A DNA stretch of 64,000 nt, taken from positions 8,764,501 through 8,828,500 of the forward strand of contig JANTQA010000012.1 in the NCBI GenBank assembly GCA_027625915.1, in the 5' to 3' direction. A model generated the notes under the pieces. The model was not told where the DNA came from and searched no databases. It saw only the letters and a list, made by a program, of their open reading frames with translations. Made by a program: the position numbers and the translations under genes. Positions 1 through 11,610 of the stretch are shown here, piece after piece. Origin of the DNA: Anaeramoeba flamelloides. Lineage: Eukaryota > Metamonada > Anaeramoebidae. Each line of letters begins with the position of its first letter. Position 1 is the first letter of the stretch.

Positions 1-2377
1 TTAAATTAGAATATTTATCCGCGGAGTTTAACTTTTTAGTTTAATTTTATTATTTTAATTTTACCATTTAAAAATAAAACAACATTTGAATACCAAATTA
101 GTCCCTTTTGTGAAAATAAAATTCCCATAATTTAGAATTTGTTTTAGTAAATGAGTTAAATTAAGGTTTTGTATATAAAATATAAATAATTTCAACTTTG
201 AATTCAATGATTTTGTCAAAAAATATTTTCAAGAAAAAGTTAAATGGAAACTTTAATTATTTTTATTTTATCATTTTGTTTTTTTAATTGATTAATTGAA
301 GGTATTTGATTAGTTTTCAATTTTTAGTGTTTTTTTTTTGATCGTAGGGGCATAACATCTTTAAATAAAAAAATTTTGATTATTTGAGTTCCATTTTCCA
401 TTGAATTTTTTTTTTCAACTTTTTTATCACCCATTTGAAATTTCCAATTTATTAAATATTATTTTCACTATAAAAGAGACAAATTTTGGATTTAGGAATT
501 TTTTATCAAATATGGGGGTATGTATTTAATCCATTTGTTAAATTTAATTTTTTAAATCGAGATGTAAATGGTTTCCGATATAGATATGGGTGCTTTATTT
601 TAGTGTAATTTTTCTGGAATTTGATTATTTTAAAGATATCTTTTCAATTCCCAGTAATCATCTTCTTTTGTGAGAATTAACATTTTGTCTTGTAAACCAT
701 TTAATACAAATATCATGTTTTTTTTTTGTTGATATCCCCTTTTCTCAGATTTTTTCTGAGATTTTTTTCTATTTCATTCATTGTTTAAGCTTTGGATAAA
801 TCTTTTCATTTGAATTATTTTTATTTTTTCTTGAATTTAGTTTTGCTTGATATAATCTTGTATTGTTTTTCTTTTTTCTGTGAAAAATATTTCCATATTA
901 TGCCACTTATCATTTATTTACACTTTACCCAATGGTTGTGACTGTTTACATTAAATTAATCTCGGGAATTCAACTTCTTTTGGTTAATAAACTTCAAATA
1001 ACAACAAAAAAAAACAATTCAAAGGATCTCTTGGGTAAAAAATTAATTATTAAAAAAAAAAAATGATAGAATCTCAAAGATAAAAAATTCATTTCTAAAA
1101 TAAATTTTCACATTGAAAAAGGACAATTTAAGTAAAATAAATTACAAAGTTTCTCAATAAGAAAAAAATTCAAAAAAAAAATAGTTTGTTTTAATTTTAT
1201 TTAAAACAAAAAAAAAAATTGCAAAATATAAAAATATTCTCAATTCTAAAAAATCTATATTTTTTAACAATAAAAATAAAACGATACAAAAAAAAAATAA
1301 AAAATAAAAAAAAGAATCAACTAGTAATTTCAATTATAAAAACTACATTGAATAAAAAAAAAATCAAAATCAAACAATAACAAAAAAGAATATTAATAAA
1401 TCAAAAAAAAAAAATAATACCTTTTCAAGATATCTGTTAAACAGTATATAACAATAACAAAAAAATCTAGATTCTCCAGAAAAAAATAGAAATAAAGAAC
1501 AAAAAATTTCACAACATTTTAAATTTCATAAAATCCAAAATAGATAAACAATTCAAATGGTTCTTGCTTGTTATTTCCAAATGATTAAATTACTTGAATT
1601 TGGAACTAATATTTTCTTTATGTACACAATCAATTTAATTAAATTTTAACAAATTTGTGGTTATTTTGTAACTATCTATATTTGATAAAGTATGGATTTT
1701 CTAACATTCTGGAGTAAAAATAACTCATTTGATAAGTAGAAAAAAATGAAAAAAAAAAAAATCATTGAGATCTCAAAAAGTAGCCAAACTGGGAGACTTC
1801 GAAACTTACCATTTTTTTCAAAATTTTATATTCTAACAAGTTAAATTGGAAATCAAGAGCTGGTCTTTCGTACTTTTTTCTAAAAATAAACTCCTTTTTT
1901 CTATATTGATTTTCAAAATCTTTCAGACACCACATTTAGGTTATTTTTTTTTTATAGGTATTAGGAACTAATAAAAATTATAATTTTTTTTTTACCATTT
2001 CAAACAATTTTTTTTTCGTTAATTCCTCTATTCTTAATCAAAAATATTTTGAAGTAATTGTCAAAAAAAAAAAAACCAAGTATAAAAAAGTCTGAGATAT
2101 TAAAGTTTATTAATTCGTTACTTTTCAAAAAAATAAATAAATAATACTTAAAAAAAAACAATAATAAATAATAAAATGAAAAGAAATTAATAATCACAAA
2201 AAATATTCCATAAGAATGTAATCTCTGTAAATTGAACTTTCAAATTTCAAAATTTGTAAGTTGATAAATCTGGATAAATTAAGGTGATTTTATTTTTTTA
2301 AAAATTTGTGAAAATTTTTTCGTGATTAGAAATAATAAAGGTGAAACATTCAATTCTCAAATCTCAAATGTTAAATC
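1..2377. other. AT-rich stretch without a recognisable gene
   Basis: Long poly-A and poly-T runs dominate. I found no reading frame with protein-like composition on either strand and no repeat shared with the rest of the window. It probably includes the region 3' of the minus-strand ARF-like gene that ends at 2378. Confidence 0.6.
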
Positions 2378-3555
2378 TCAAATATCTAAAACAGAATCAA
2401 GCTCGCTATCAAAATCAGTAGAACTATAATTCACTGATAAACTTTGGAATGAGTCATTTTCGACATCAATAAAATTTTCATTTTCATCAAAGAATTGCTT
2501 CAGTTTTTTCTTTGAATCTTTTTCTTTTGAGAATTTGGTTTCATTTTTCTTTTTGTTTGGATTTCTTAACGATTCTGGGATCATCCCTTCCTTTTTTAAA
2601 AGTAGACGGTCTTGTAATTTACGGTCTTGTTTTAATTGCAAAAAGATCCAATTGACGATATTTTCTGTTCCTTTATGCTTATTTGGGCCATTGGCGATCG
2701 TCCCAAAGCATGCAAAGGATCGATCCTTGATATATTTTGTCAGATTCAGAACCTCATCAAACTTCTCTTCAGAGAAGCAGTCTGGTAAATCTTGCTTGTT
2801 GATGCAAACCAAGACCGGCGCGTGGATTAAAGATGGGTTCTCCATCAGAGATTGGAATTCCCTTGTAGACTCCTTGAATTTTTCAGAATCCGATCCGTCT
2901 ATGACGTAAATTAAAAGATCAACATCCCCCAAGTAAAATACCCATGATTCTCGGAATTTTGGTTGCCCACCAAGATCGTTTATTGTAATTTCAAATCCAC
3001 CGCCAACAATTCGGCAATAGTTTTGCCCGATAGTTGGAACAACTTCGTCAGGTGCATCTTGCTTAAATTTTCTTTTAATGTCATTTAGAATTGAGGTTTT
3101 CCTATTTTGGTTTGGATGTGTGAGAAGTTGTTTTGAAAATAAAGTTGTTTTATTTTGGATGAGTTTTTGTTTGTGGATGAATTTTTTGGTTATTGAAACA
3201 AAGATAAAAATTTTTTAATTAAAAAAGAAGCGAATTGTTCAAATTGTAATAATTGAGTGTTTTTCTTTTTAAAGGTTTTTTTTTTTTTTTATGGTTTGTT
3301 CGAATTTTAAGAACTCAACATTTTGTTTTTGTAAATTTTTTTCGAGGAAAGTGGTTGATTGGTGTGTTCGTTGGTTGTTGAAAAGAAAAAAAATAAATAA
3401 TAGTTGAATTCAAGAATGAAAAAAAAGAGAATAAAGCGATCGAAGGAAAAAAGTTCTTTTTGTTTTTACCCAGAGTTTTGAAGGCCAAGTATAAGAACAC
3501 TTCTTTTTGGTTTTTGAATGATATAGCGATATGTGTAACGGAAAATAGAAAACAT
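2378..3555 (-). CDS. ARFRP1-like: ARFRP1/Arl3p-type ARF-like small GTPase, two exons
   Basis: Exons on the minus strand are 3555-3470 and 3101-2378, with a 368-bp GT-AG intron that splits the P-loop glycine codon. The join gives 269 aa starting MFSIFRYTYRY. Visible GTPase motifs are the P-loop GLQNSGKTS, a switch I threonine in VPTIGQN, DLGGQ (switch II) and INKQD. DLGGQ, YVIDGSD and the MF start instead of the myristoylated MG of ARFs match ARFRP1 (yeast Arl3p). In that family the acetylated N-terminal Met-aromatic end anchors the protein at the trans-Golgi through Sys1, upstream of Arl1 and golgin recruitment. The G domain ends near residue 195. A tail of about 70 residues follows, first lysine-rich, then acidic and serine-rich; typical members are about 200 aa, so the tail is unusual. 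The exon model is inferred from splice signals and an uninterrupted domain. Family call likely; exact orthology less sure. Confidence 0.85.
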
Positions 3556-4284
3556 CTGGTGTAAACTACTTCAGATGTCAAGCAAGAAAATAGTGAAAAA
3601 TTTTTAAAAAAAAGTTGAAAAAATGATTGTAAAAATTTTCTAATAAGTTGTTAGAGTCATAACTCGTTCAATTTAATCTATTAGTTTCAGAGAAAAACTT
3701 CCAAGTATATTGTGAAAATAAACAAGAATTAACTAAAGTTGAAAAATATTTTCTTTTCTTTTTTTTCTTTTTAAGGGTTTGTTTGATCACAAGGGTGCCA
3801 AATAAAACAAAAATAAAAAAAAAACTTTTTCTAATTAGTTTTTGAATTAAACACCTGTTTGTTCAAAACATTTTTAATTCTTCTGAATTCAAAAAAATCT
3901 TCAAAACTTTGTATTTTGAATGTGATCAAAATAATACCTTCCCAACAACTATAATCACTAATTGAAAATATAAACACTAGTTTTTTTCTTCTTCTTGTTC
4001 CAAGGTAACATCCAATTCAGTACATCGTAGTATACCTAATTTCAAATCAATTTTAATAATAAAATGTCAAGATATTTTCAGTGTATTTTAAATTAGGAAT
4101 GCAATATGTTGAAAATTTTGTAGAATAACTCAATTTTTTTGAAATTTCTTTAAATTTGTTTTTTTGATGCTAAAAATTCTAATCAAAAATTTACTCTATT
4201 TGGAGATAAATATTGTAATTTGATCCTTCATTTGAAGTATTTTATTTTAAATAATAGAACTTAAGGGAACCACCACAATAATTA
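3556..4284. other. Intergenic, no gene seen
   Basis: AT-rich DNA upstream of the ARF-like gene start. It presumably holds that gene's promoter, but no motif can be named with confidence. Confidence 0.5.
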
Positions 4285-4412
4285 CAGCCGTTTCAACATA
4301 GGTCTGAATCGCACTCATTCGTTGAATGGTCGGGAAACATTTTAAATTGACTTGGAAGGATTCACAACCATTCAACGAATGAGTGAGATTCACACCTGAG
4401 TTGAAAGAGCTG
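4285..4412. mobile_element. Short inverted-repeat element (MITE-like), 128 bp
   Basis: Two arms of about 46 bp face each other. The left begins CAGCCGTTTCAACATAGG; the right, read in reverse complement, begins CAGCTCTTTCAACTCAGG. Both end in CTCATTCGTTGAATGGT. They differ at about 7 positions. A TA lies just left of the first CAG. The CAG end and TA flank suggest a Tc1/mariner-related non-autonomous element, but the right flank is not TA. Confidence 0.6.
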
Positions 4413-4885
4413 AAATTTAAGCTTTATTGTCAGTTTTTTTGATCAGTGATGTGTAGACATTCAATAAAAAATAAAATACTTTCTATTTTGAAACATGTAT
4501 TTAACTTTTCTCTATATTTTTACAACGGGATCATACAAAAATTTTTCAAAAAAAATTAAACATTTGCTAATTTTTTACTTTTTGATAATTTTATTTATAA
4601 TAAACACTATTGGTTATCAAAAGATATTGGATCAAAAATTATTTTTGAAAGATATTTTACAATATAAGTTGAAAAATCTAAATTGTCAAGGTTCTATTAT
4701 TATTTTTTTGACATTTAATCATAAAAAATTTTGAATATTTTTTCACAGTTAAACCGTGATAATGATATATTCAAAAGAATTTTTGTTTTAATTTATATCC
4801 TTCAAATGAGTTAATCAATTATCTCGACTATTAAAGAATTATTTATTGATACCAACTGAAAAAAATATTTTTTTTGATTTTCATA

Positions 4886-5600
4886 TTAGGTTTTTTTGAG
4901 TTTTCTATTTATTTGTAAAATCAAGAGATTTTCGTTAGGTTTTTTTGAGGTTTTCTATTTTATTTGTGAAGTGTTCTAGGTTTTTTTGAGTTTTTGTAAT
5001 AAACTGGCAATTTATTAAAATTTTCTGTTTATTTCAAAAAGTAAAAAAAAACCTAGAACACTTCACAAATAAAATAGAAAACCTCAAAAAAAGCTAGGAA
5101 ACTTTATTAAATAGACTAGAAAACCTCAAAAATCCGATAAAACTTTACAAATGTAACAGAAAACCTCAAAAACGTGGTGTTATATATTTAATTTTTATAT
5201 TAAGAAATAAAAAGAAAATTTCAGAAATTTTCTTTTCATTTCTCATATTAAAATATAGTATAGTTAGCTTTTCCAGAATTTAAAAGAATTGAGTAAAATT
5301 TTTTATTTTACTCCATTCTTTTAAATTCTGGAAAATTTATACACTCTTCTGTACTCTAAAGTATTTGACAGACACTTTCAGTAGTTTTTTTAATTTTTTG
5401 TTTTGATTCGAAAATCAATAGATTTTTGAAAATAAAAATAATAAACCTCAAGAAAAGTTCAGCACTTGACGGCACTCTATTGACACTTTCGTAAGGTTTT
5501 TTTAATTTTTGGAATAAAAATAAAATACAAGAAATTTTCGGTTTATTCTAAAAAGTAAAAAAAAACCTAGACACAGCAATATTTCTTCAAGAGACTTTTT
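4886..5600. repeat. Foldback repeat family, copy 1
   Basis: Direct and inverted copies of a module containing AGGTTTTTTTGAGTTTTCTA. A 40-bp inverted pair lies at 4948-4987 and 5044-5084 (contains CTAGAACACTTCACAAATAA). A second palindrome is built on TTTTCCAGAATTTAAAAGAA (about 5265-5335), and a phrase similar to GCACTTGACGGCACTCT sits near 5460. The same modules recur at 17930-18400 and 41640-41910. No coding capacity. Confidence 0.6.
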
Positions 5601-7225
5601 TTCTATATTTCAGTTCTTTTAGATGAGTAAAATATTTTCAAAATGATTAGTTATTATTACTCAAAGAAAATGTCTCAAAGTTGAATTAAACAAAAATTCA
5701 TCCTTTAGTATTTTTGGAATTTTTTATGAGAAAAAAAAACTATTTTTCTTGTAGAGAGACTTCTAAAAAACGTGATACAACTAACAACAATAAATACAAT
5801 AGCTTCATGAATTTGAAGTTCTTAAATGTTGGTTATATTGTGAATAATCTTGATTATTAATGATGAAAAGTTAATGAAAGTAGTAAGGTTTGTCTAATTG
5901 AAATTTTTTAATTTTATTTTTTCCTACTAGTGAACTGTAACTATTTTTCGAGAATTTTTTTAATTTGACTTTGAATAAAAACTTTTATTTGATGAAATGA
6001 GAATAAACATTGGAAAAGTTAAGTTGGATTTTGATATCTTATTAGAAACGAAATATATTGAAAGTTATTATAAGATATTTAAAAGGGGAAAATGTACTAA
6101 ACATTCAATTTAACTTGTATTCAATTCCTCTTAAGAATGGGGACTTTTGGATACCATTAAAGAGGTCCCACGAGTTAACCGATACCTGATTTAGTGTTAC
6201 TTTGTATTGTGTTTTACCGTCCAGAAAGAGATATGAACTATTTTAAATTATTTTTTATTAAAAAATAAATCTTATTATGTAAATATTTTTAGCAATCCTT
6301 AGGGATGAAATAAAAATATAAAGACAAGATTTTATGAAAGAACATATAAACAATTGATTTGGTAAAACGAGTGTGTTCAGAAAATAATTTTTTTCAAAAA
6401 GAATAATAATAATCTCAAAAAAATGATAATTTTGAGAAATACTCCTTTTTGCCAAAAATCTCCTAATATAGGACAAAAAAAAATAATTTTCAAAATTATC
6501 ACAAAAAAATTGTAAATTATCGTTGTGGAAAAAAAGTGAAATAGGGAAAAAAAATCCAACACAGTTTTTCATTGGATACATTAATAGAACCTGAAAATGC
6601 AAAGTAAAATCAATTAAAAGAAGAAACCAATTAACTCCAAATAATAACCCATTATATTATTTTCAATCAACCCAACACATACAATTTAAATCTACTTTCA
6701 AATCAACATTATGTGTGTTTTTTTGGAGATCGCAAAAAAAGTCAATTTTTTGAACAAATTTTTAATAATTGATCAATTACTGAAAACACCATAGCAAAAG
6801 ATATTATTAATATAACTGTCATTGTGTTGAATACTTCATTTTGTCTTTATTTATTTATTCTTTTTTTAATTCATCTTACTTTTCGTTTTCAGGTTCTATT
6901 AAGGTTCACAATTAAAAACCGTCTTTCACCTTTTTTCCTATTTCATACTTTCCACAATGTTAATATGTATTTATCATTTAAATAATATTTATTTTTAAGA
7001 ATTATGAAATAATAAAACTTAGTCATTAAAATATTTAAATATTTTTTTAAGAGGAGTCAAATATTTTTAATGTAAAAAATTAAAAAAAAAAAAAAAATTA
7101 ATGTTTTTTCATTTAATATATTTTTTAAAAATGGTAATTTACCAGTGTTTGTTTTGAAAAAAAAATAATAAAAACAAAAAAATAGAGAAGAATTAATATA
7201 CATTAGATTAAAATATCAATTATTA
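5601..7225. other. Intergenic, no convincing gene
   Basis: AT-rich. A 48-codon plus-strand frame at 6046-6189 (ends FWIPLKRSHELTDT, then TGA) is less AT-rich than its surroundings but has no start codon and no recognisable domain. A short inverted pair (AATAGAACCTGAAAA near 6583, complement near 6888) is also present. Confidence 0.4.
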
Positions 7226-10200
7226 TTAGTTTTCATTTGTTTCAAAGGAATAGCCATCATTATCCAATCCGATCGATGTCGGGAAAAACCATAAGAAAAT
7301 TTGATTTCCAAGAGCCTGTTTAAAATTCTTTAATAACCCAAGATTATAAATATTGTTATATGTTTCACCATTTTTTTCTTTTTGTTTTTGTTTTTTCTTT
7401 TCAAACCAAGTTAAATTTTTTGAAATCAATAAAATGTGAGATATAAATGTTTTCAGTAAATAAATAAAAAATAATACTGTAAAGCAAAGCATAATAACTA
7501 TGAGGACAATTAGAGAAATGCTTTTTTCATAGATAAGGATATTACTGAATATAATTATCGCGCAAATAGTTTCTAAAGTGAAATAAAAAACAGTCAAAAC
7601 ATAAAATTTATAATTAAATAACCCAATAAAATTGCCAACTAAGAAGCAAATATGATCGGGTTTCAATATTATTGCATGGAATGTTTCTGAATAATGTGAT
7701 CTTGGAGGTCGTGGCAATTTTCTCCATATTTTGTGTTGCTTTTTTGTAATCGGGAATTCACATAAATTTGGAGGGATTTCATTATCCTGGAGTATTCTAG
7801 AAATGGGGACAAATCCTATAAAAAATAACAAAAGGTTTTAGGTTATATATAAAGATAGTAACAGATTGGCATATTAATAATAAATTATTTTGTAAATAAT
7901 CTTGAAATGATATTAAATGTTAGAAAAGGTATAATTTTTATCTGAAGAGCTAAATAAAATTTAAAGAAGAAGTAAGGATTGAAAAGAAAGTAGGTATCTA
8001 ATTTTCCACACCTTTTTTTTTTTTTTTTTTTTTTTTAGATTTGTTTGGTTTTTCTTTTTTAATAAAGTCAAAAATTTCAAAAAATAAAAAAAAATGATAA
8101 AAAACAGAAGAATGTCAAATCAAATTTGCCTGATAAAATTTTGTCTCAAAAGTTCAGCAAAGAAGAAACCCAATCTAAATCTCTAGAAATGTTGTTACTT
8201 ATTAATTTTTTAAAGAGATCTTGGATTTTTTCCATCGGATGAGTTGCGAGGAAAAAGTATTTGGGTAACTTGAAATAAAATTTTTCTTTATTTAATTGGA
8301 AAATAACAAAATATTATTACAGTCATTTTAAAATTGTGAGTACTTTTTTAAAACTTTTAACAAGTTTTCTGTTTTAAAAAAGTGAAAATTTTTTCAGAAT
8401 AAAAACTTTTTGTAAAGTTTTCTATTTTACTAAAGTTGGGCCTCAATCTTTAAATGTGGTGTATATGTTGGATTGCGAAGGAAACCACTTTTTTGAAAAA
8501 AAGTTTTCACTTTATAAAAAAAATTCTAATTTAGATGATTAAGGAAGATGTTTTCACGTGAAAATGGTGAAATTGTTGATAAAAACCACTCTCTTGAAAG
8601 ATTTCTATAATCTCCAGTTAAATTTACACACTTTGTATTTTTTTTTCAAAAAAATAGGAAATTTTCACAATTCCAACAATTTTCACAATTTTGCATTTTC
8701 AAAGAAACATATTAAAATTTGAATTTAAATATTTCATAACTTCCTATTTTAAATCTATATATACAAAAAATATTCTCAAGTCACTCTAAATACTTTTTAT
8801 AGTTACTTTTACAAGTTTAAAATGTTTTAAAATTTGAAATTTGCACTTGAAAATCCCTAAAAGTCAATTTTTTTTTAATTTTTATTCAAAAAATATGGTT
8901 ATTAATATATTTTATTTTTAACACCGATTTTAACTTTGAAAATAATAATTTTTTTGTTCAATTTCTCCATAATGAAAATTCTTTTTAAGAAGTGAATGTC
9001 AAATAACACAACACACCAACTCGGCACCATCCGATGTTGAAACGTAGTCCTTAAAACAAAAAACTTTTGATTCTTATGATCTCATAAAAAAAAAAAGTAA
9101 ATTAACCTGAAAAAGATTTCGAAAAATAAACTCTTTTTCAAACAAAAGGACACATCTATCAAATCATCAATACTATTGAATTTGATTGTTAATAAGATCA
9201 TTGGTTATTGGTGATTTCCATTTTAACTATTCATTTTTTCATTTTTTGTTTTTTTATTTATGGATATTTAACAGTTGGAAAATGAAAAAAAAAAAGATAA
9301 GAAGAAGCCGATTTGGAGATAATCTGCCAGTATAAAACTGAAAACAGATTAAGTTTTATTTCGAATGAACTAGATATAGGAATTAGGAAAGACCATTAAT
9401 TGGATTGCTGCATGGAACAAAGAAAAAAAGTAATAAAGAAAAAAACAATTCAAACAAAATACCCAGATGAATTGGGGGGTTATATCGAAAATGAAACTTT
9501 AAAGAACAAAAGTTTTACGTGTAAAGAGTTATCAATAAAATCTAAAGAACATTTTCGCAATTCGCGTTGATCAACGATTTTTATTGATTTTATCATTTTT
9601 TTCTTTACAATTTACAAAACGAGATTTCTCATTTGGAATAAAAGGGCACATCAATTTTTAAAATATTTAATTGTAATTTTTATTGCTTTGTTTTAATGAG
9701 TTTTAAAGATTCAATTGAGTGTTTTTTTATGTTTTAAAGAGTTTCTTATGTTTTAGAATGATACTTGAATTAATTTGATTAAATTATGAAAAATTCTTGA
9801 AATTTTCTGTGACCCTTTTATTTGAAAAAGAGTTTAGTACGCTGGTGTAAATAACCCGTGTTTTTTATTTTAACCCATTACTAAAATTTAACCCATGCAA
9901 AAAATATTGGCTGACTGTAGAAATAAAACTAACAAACCAATGTGATGACAACAGTATATAAACAAGAAATAGGGTTCTTTAAATAAATTTTAAAAAGGAA
10001 TTATGAAGATATTGAAAGATTAAAATGTAATTTTTTGACAAAAAAATGAGAAAAATTTCATTTTTTGAAATTTTATAAAAATCATTTAAAGTCAATAATT
10101 TTGAAAATATGATGAAATTTTTGAAACAAAAGCATTTAATATTATTGAGCCATTTTGATTAATCAAAGATCTAACCCCTAAAGCCAATTTGAATCTGAAC

Positions 10201-11133
10201 CAAGAATATGTGTGTGTCTTCCTATTTTCTAATACCCAAGTCTGAAAAAAAAACACGAGTAAAATTTTTGTAATGGGTTAAAGGTTGTCAACATGGGTTA
10301 TTTACACCACTGTACAAGTTTTAATTCTCAAAATCAAAAAAAAAAAAGTACTCACTTTGTTAAAATGAATGTATTTGAAATTACTTTATAATTCCTGAGA
10401 GGGAAAATATGCTTATTTGGAAGCACCAACCCAAGAAGTGGATTTTCAAAAAAACTGAATCAAAATTTTAGAGACGGATATTAAATAATAAAAAAAAACA
10501 ATTACCTGGGTTTGTTAGTAGGGTTCTAAAAAAAGAAATAATGCCCAACAAAAACAAGTAATTAAAAATGATTGCAAAAGCAATTTGGAACGATCTTGTA
10601 ATCTCTTGTTGAGAGAACAGCAAATAGTTGATCATAATGAAATAAAATAAAATTAAAGTTAATGTTAAAACGCTTGGTAAACATAATTTGTATTTGATGG
10701 GGATGTGTTTAAACACGTAAACATCAATTTCTTTCTCAGAGTATTTTTTAAAACAACAGTATTGATCTTCAAATGTGGTAACAATTTCTCTTTTTTTTGT
10801 TTTCTTAACCCGATTAATGGGGCTTTTCCTTGTTCCATAAATTCTTGACGGTGAGTGGATAGTTAAAGGGTTTTTGCTCCACGTGGAGAGGCTGTCTTCA
10901 GTGATATCCGATTTGCCTGTTTTTTCAACTGTTGGGAAATAACTCAACCCATCCAAATCTTCGACCGATCCCTTCACACGATTGAATTGCGAAGAATCAA
11001 CAGAATCGATCGGGTGCTTTTTTTGATTTGTTGTGGTGGTTGTAGTTGTTACATTCATTGATACGCTCTCCTTTGACTGCGAATAAATTATATGGTAATT
11101 GGGATCTCCAGATGAAAATTCTTGGTTTGTCAT
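7226..11133 (-). CDS. DHHC-family (palmitoyltransferase-like) four-span membrane protein with a degenerate zinc core
   Basis: Exon 1 is 11133-10506 and exon 2 is 7815-7226, separated by a 2690-bp GT-AG intron in a phase that rebuilds a glycine (TNPG|FVP). The product is 405 aa. The N-terminal half is polar (threonine run, basic stretch near residues 100-115), then two membrane spans and TNPG, matching the DPG motif of DHHC S-acyltransferases. Exon 2 has the cysteine-rich-domain framework (PRPPRSHYSE, then LKPDHICFLVGNFIGLFNYKF), two more spans and a TTxE/PaCCT-like end (LTWFEKK, then GETYNNIYNLG). DHHC is DHIC: the acceptor cysteine is kept, but by alignment three of the zinc-ligand cysteines read Ser, Phe and Ile, and the NC cysteine is Phe. 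Both exons are intact, so this looks like an expressed divergent or pseudo-acyltransferase, not a dead gene. Likely in Golgi or plasma membrane. Two short upstream exons are described separately. Confidence 0.75.
9412..9570 (+). CDS. Short open frame, 52 aa, inside the DHHC intron on the other strand
   Basis: ATG at 9412 to TGA at 9570. The product is charged and lysine-rich (YPDELGGYIENETLKNKSF in the middle) and uses commoner, less AT-rich codons than its surroundings. No domain recognised. It may be a remnant exon of an old inserted element or chance. Confidence 0.2.
   Translation: MEQRKKVIKKKTIQTKYPDELGGYIENETLKNKSFTCKELSIKSKEHFRNSR
9840..10312. mobile_element. TA-flanked MITE of 473 bp (Tc1/mariner type)
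   Basis: The left end reads CGCTGGTGTAAATAACCCGT and the right end, in reverse complement, reads CAGTGGTGTAAATAACCCAT. TA dinucleotides flank both ends (9838-9839 and 10313-10314), the target duplication of Tc1/mariner elements. Subterminal AACCCATTAC is also mirrored. No transposase frame inside. It lies in the large intron of the DHHC-like gene and accounts for part of its length. Confidence 0.75.
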
Positions 11134-11135
11134 TT

Positions 11136-11610
11136 CTGGAATTATTATTTTTTGTATTTTTTTTTTTCTTGAGAAAAACTTACAGTCGGTTTGTTGGTAA
11201 AAATAATCGATTTGAAGAACTTTTGCGTTGAAAATTAAGTCATCCTGTTGGGGAAAAAAAGAAAAAATAAAAAAGTTTTTGGTATTTCATCGAAAAAGAC
11301 AACACAATTTTTATTAAACTTTCTTTTATTAACACTACTATTGTTTTTAAAAATTTTCCTAATTATGAAAATTAAGGAAAATCCAATATTTTCAATTTAA
11401 GGACAAAATCGCAACAGTTTAATTTTTGTTTTTTTCAATTATTTTCAACTTTTATAAGTAATCTGTTTTCACAAGGATGTGTGATAATAAAATCTTTAAA
11501 AAGAAAGTATTTTCTTCCAAAATAAGTAGATAAAGACAAAGAAAAAGATAAACATAAAAAAGACAAACCTGTATTTTAAGATTTGTTAAATCTTCCATAA
11601 GTTGACTCAT
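11136..11610 (-). CDS. Two short upstream exons: upstream ORF or true 5' end of the DHHC-like gene
   Basis: On the minus strand, ATG at 11610 opens MSQLMEDLTNLKIQ and ends in CAG before GTTTGT (exon 11610-11569). A second segment, 11244-11184, is bounded by a pyrimidine-rich CCCCAACAG and a perfect GTAAGT, and encodes DDLIFNAKVLQIDYFYQQTD. The next acceptor (TTCCAG) is 48 bp on, two bases before the ATG at 11133, and the phase matches the DHHC frame. The junction spells TAA directly abutting that ATG. So this is either a 34-codon upstream ORF ending where the main ORF starts, or a longer N-terminus using a later acceptor near 11112 (CTGGAG), which would avoid the stop. Confidence 0.45.

Noticed and set aside
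2535-2909. 124-codon plus-strand frame across the ARF-like gene
   Set aside because: It is the shadow of exon 2 of the ARF-like GTPase, whose motifs are unmistakable on the minus strand.
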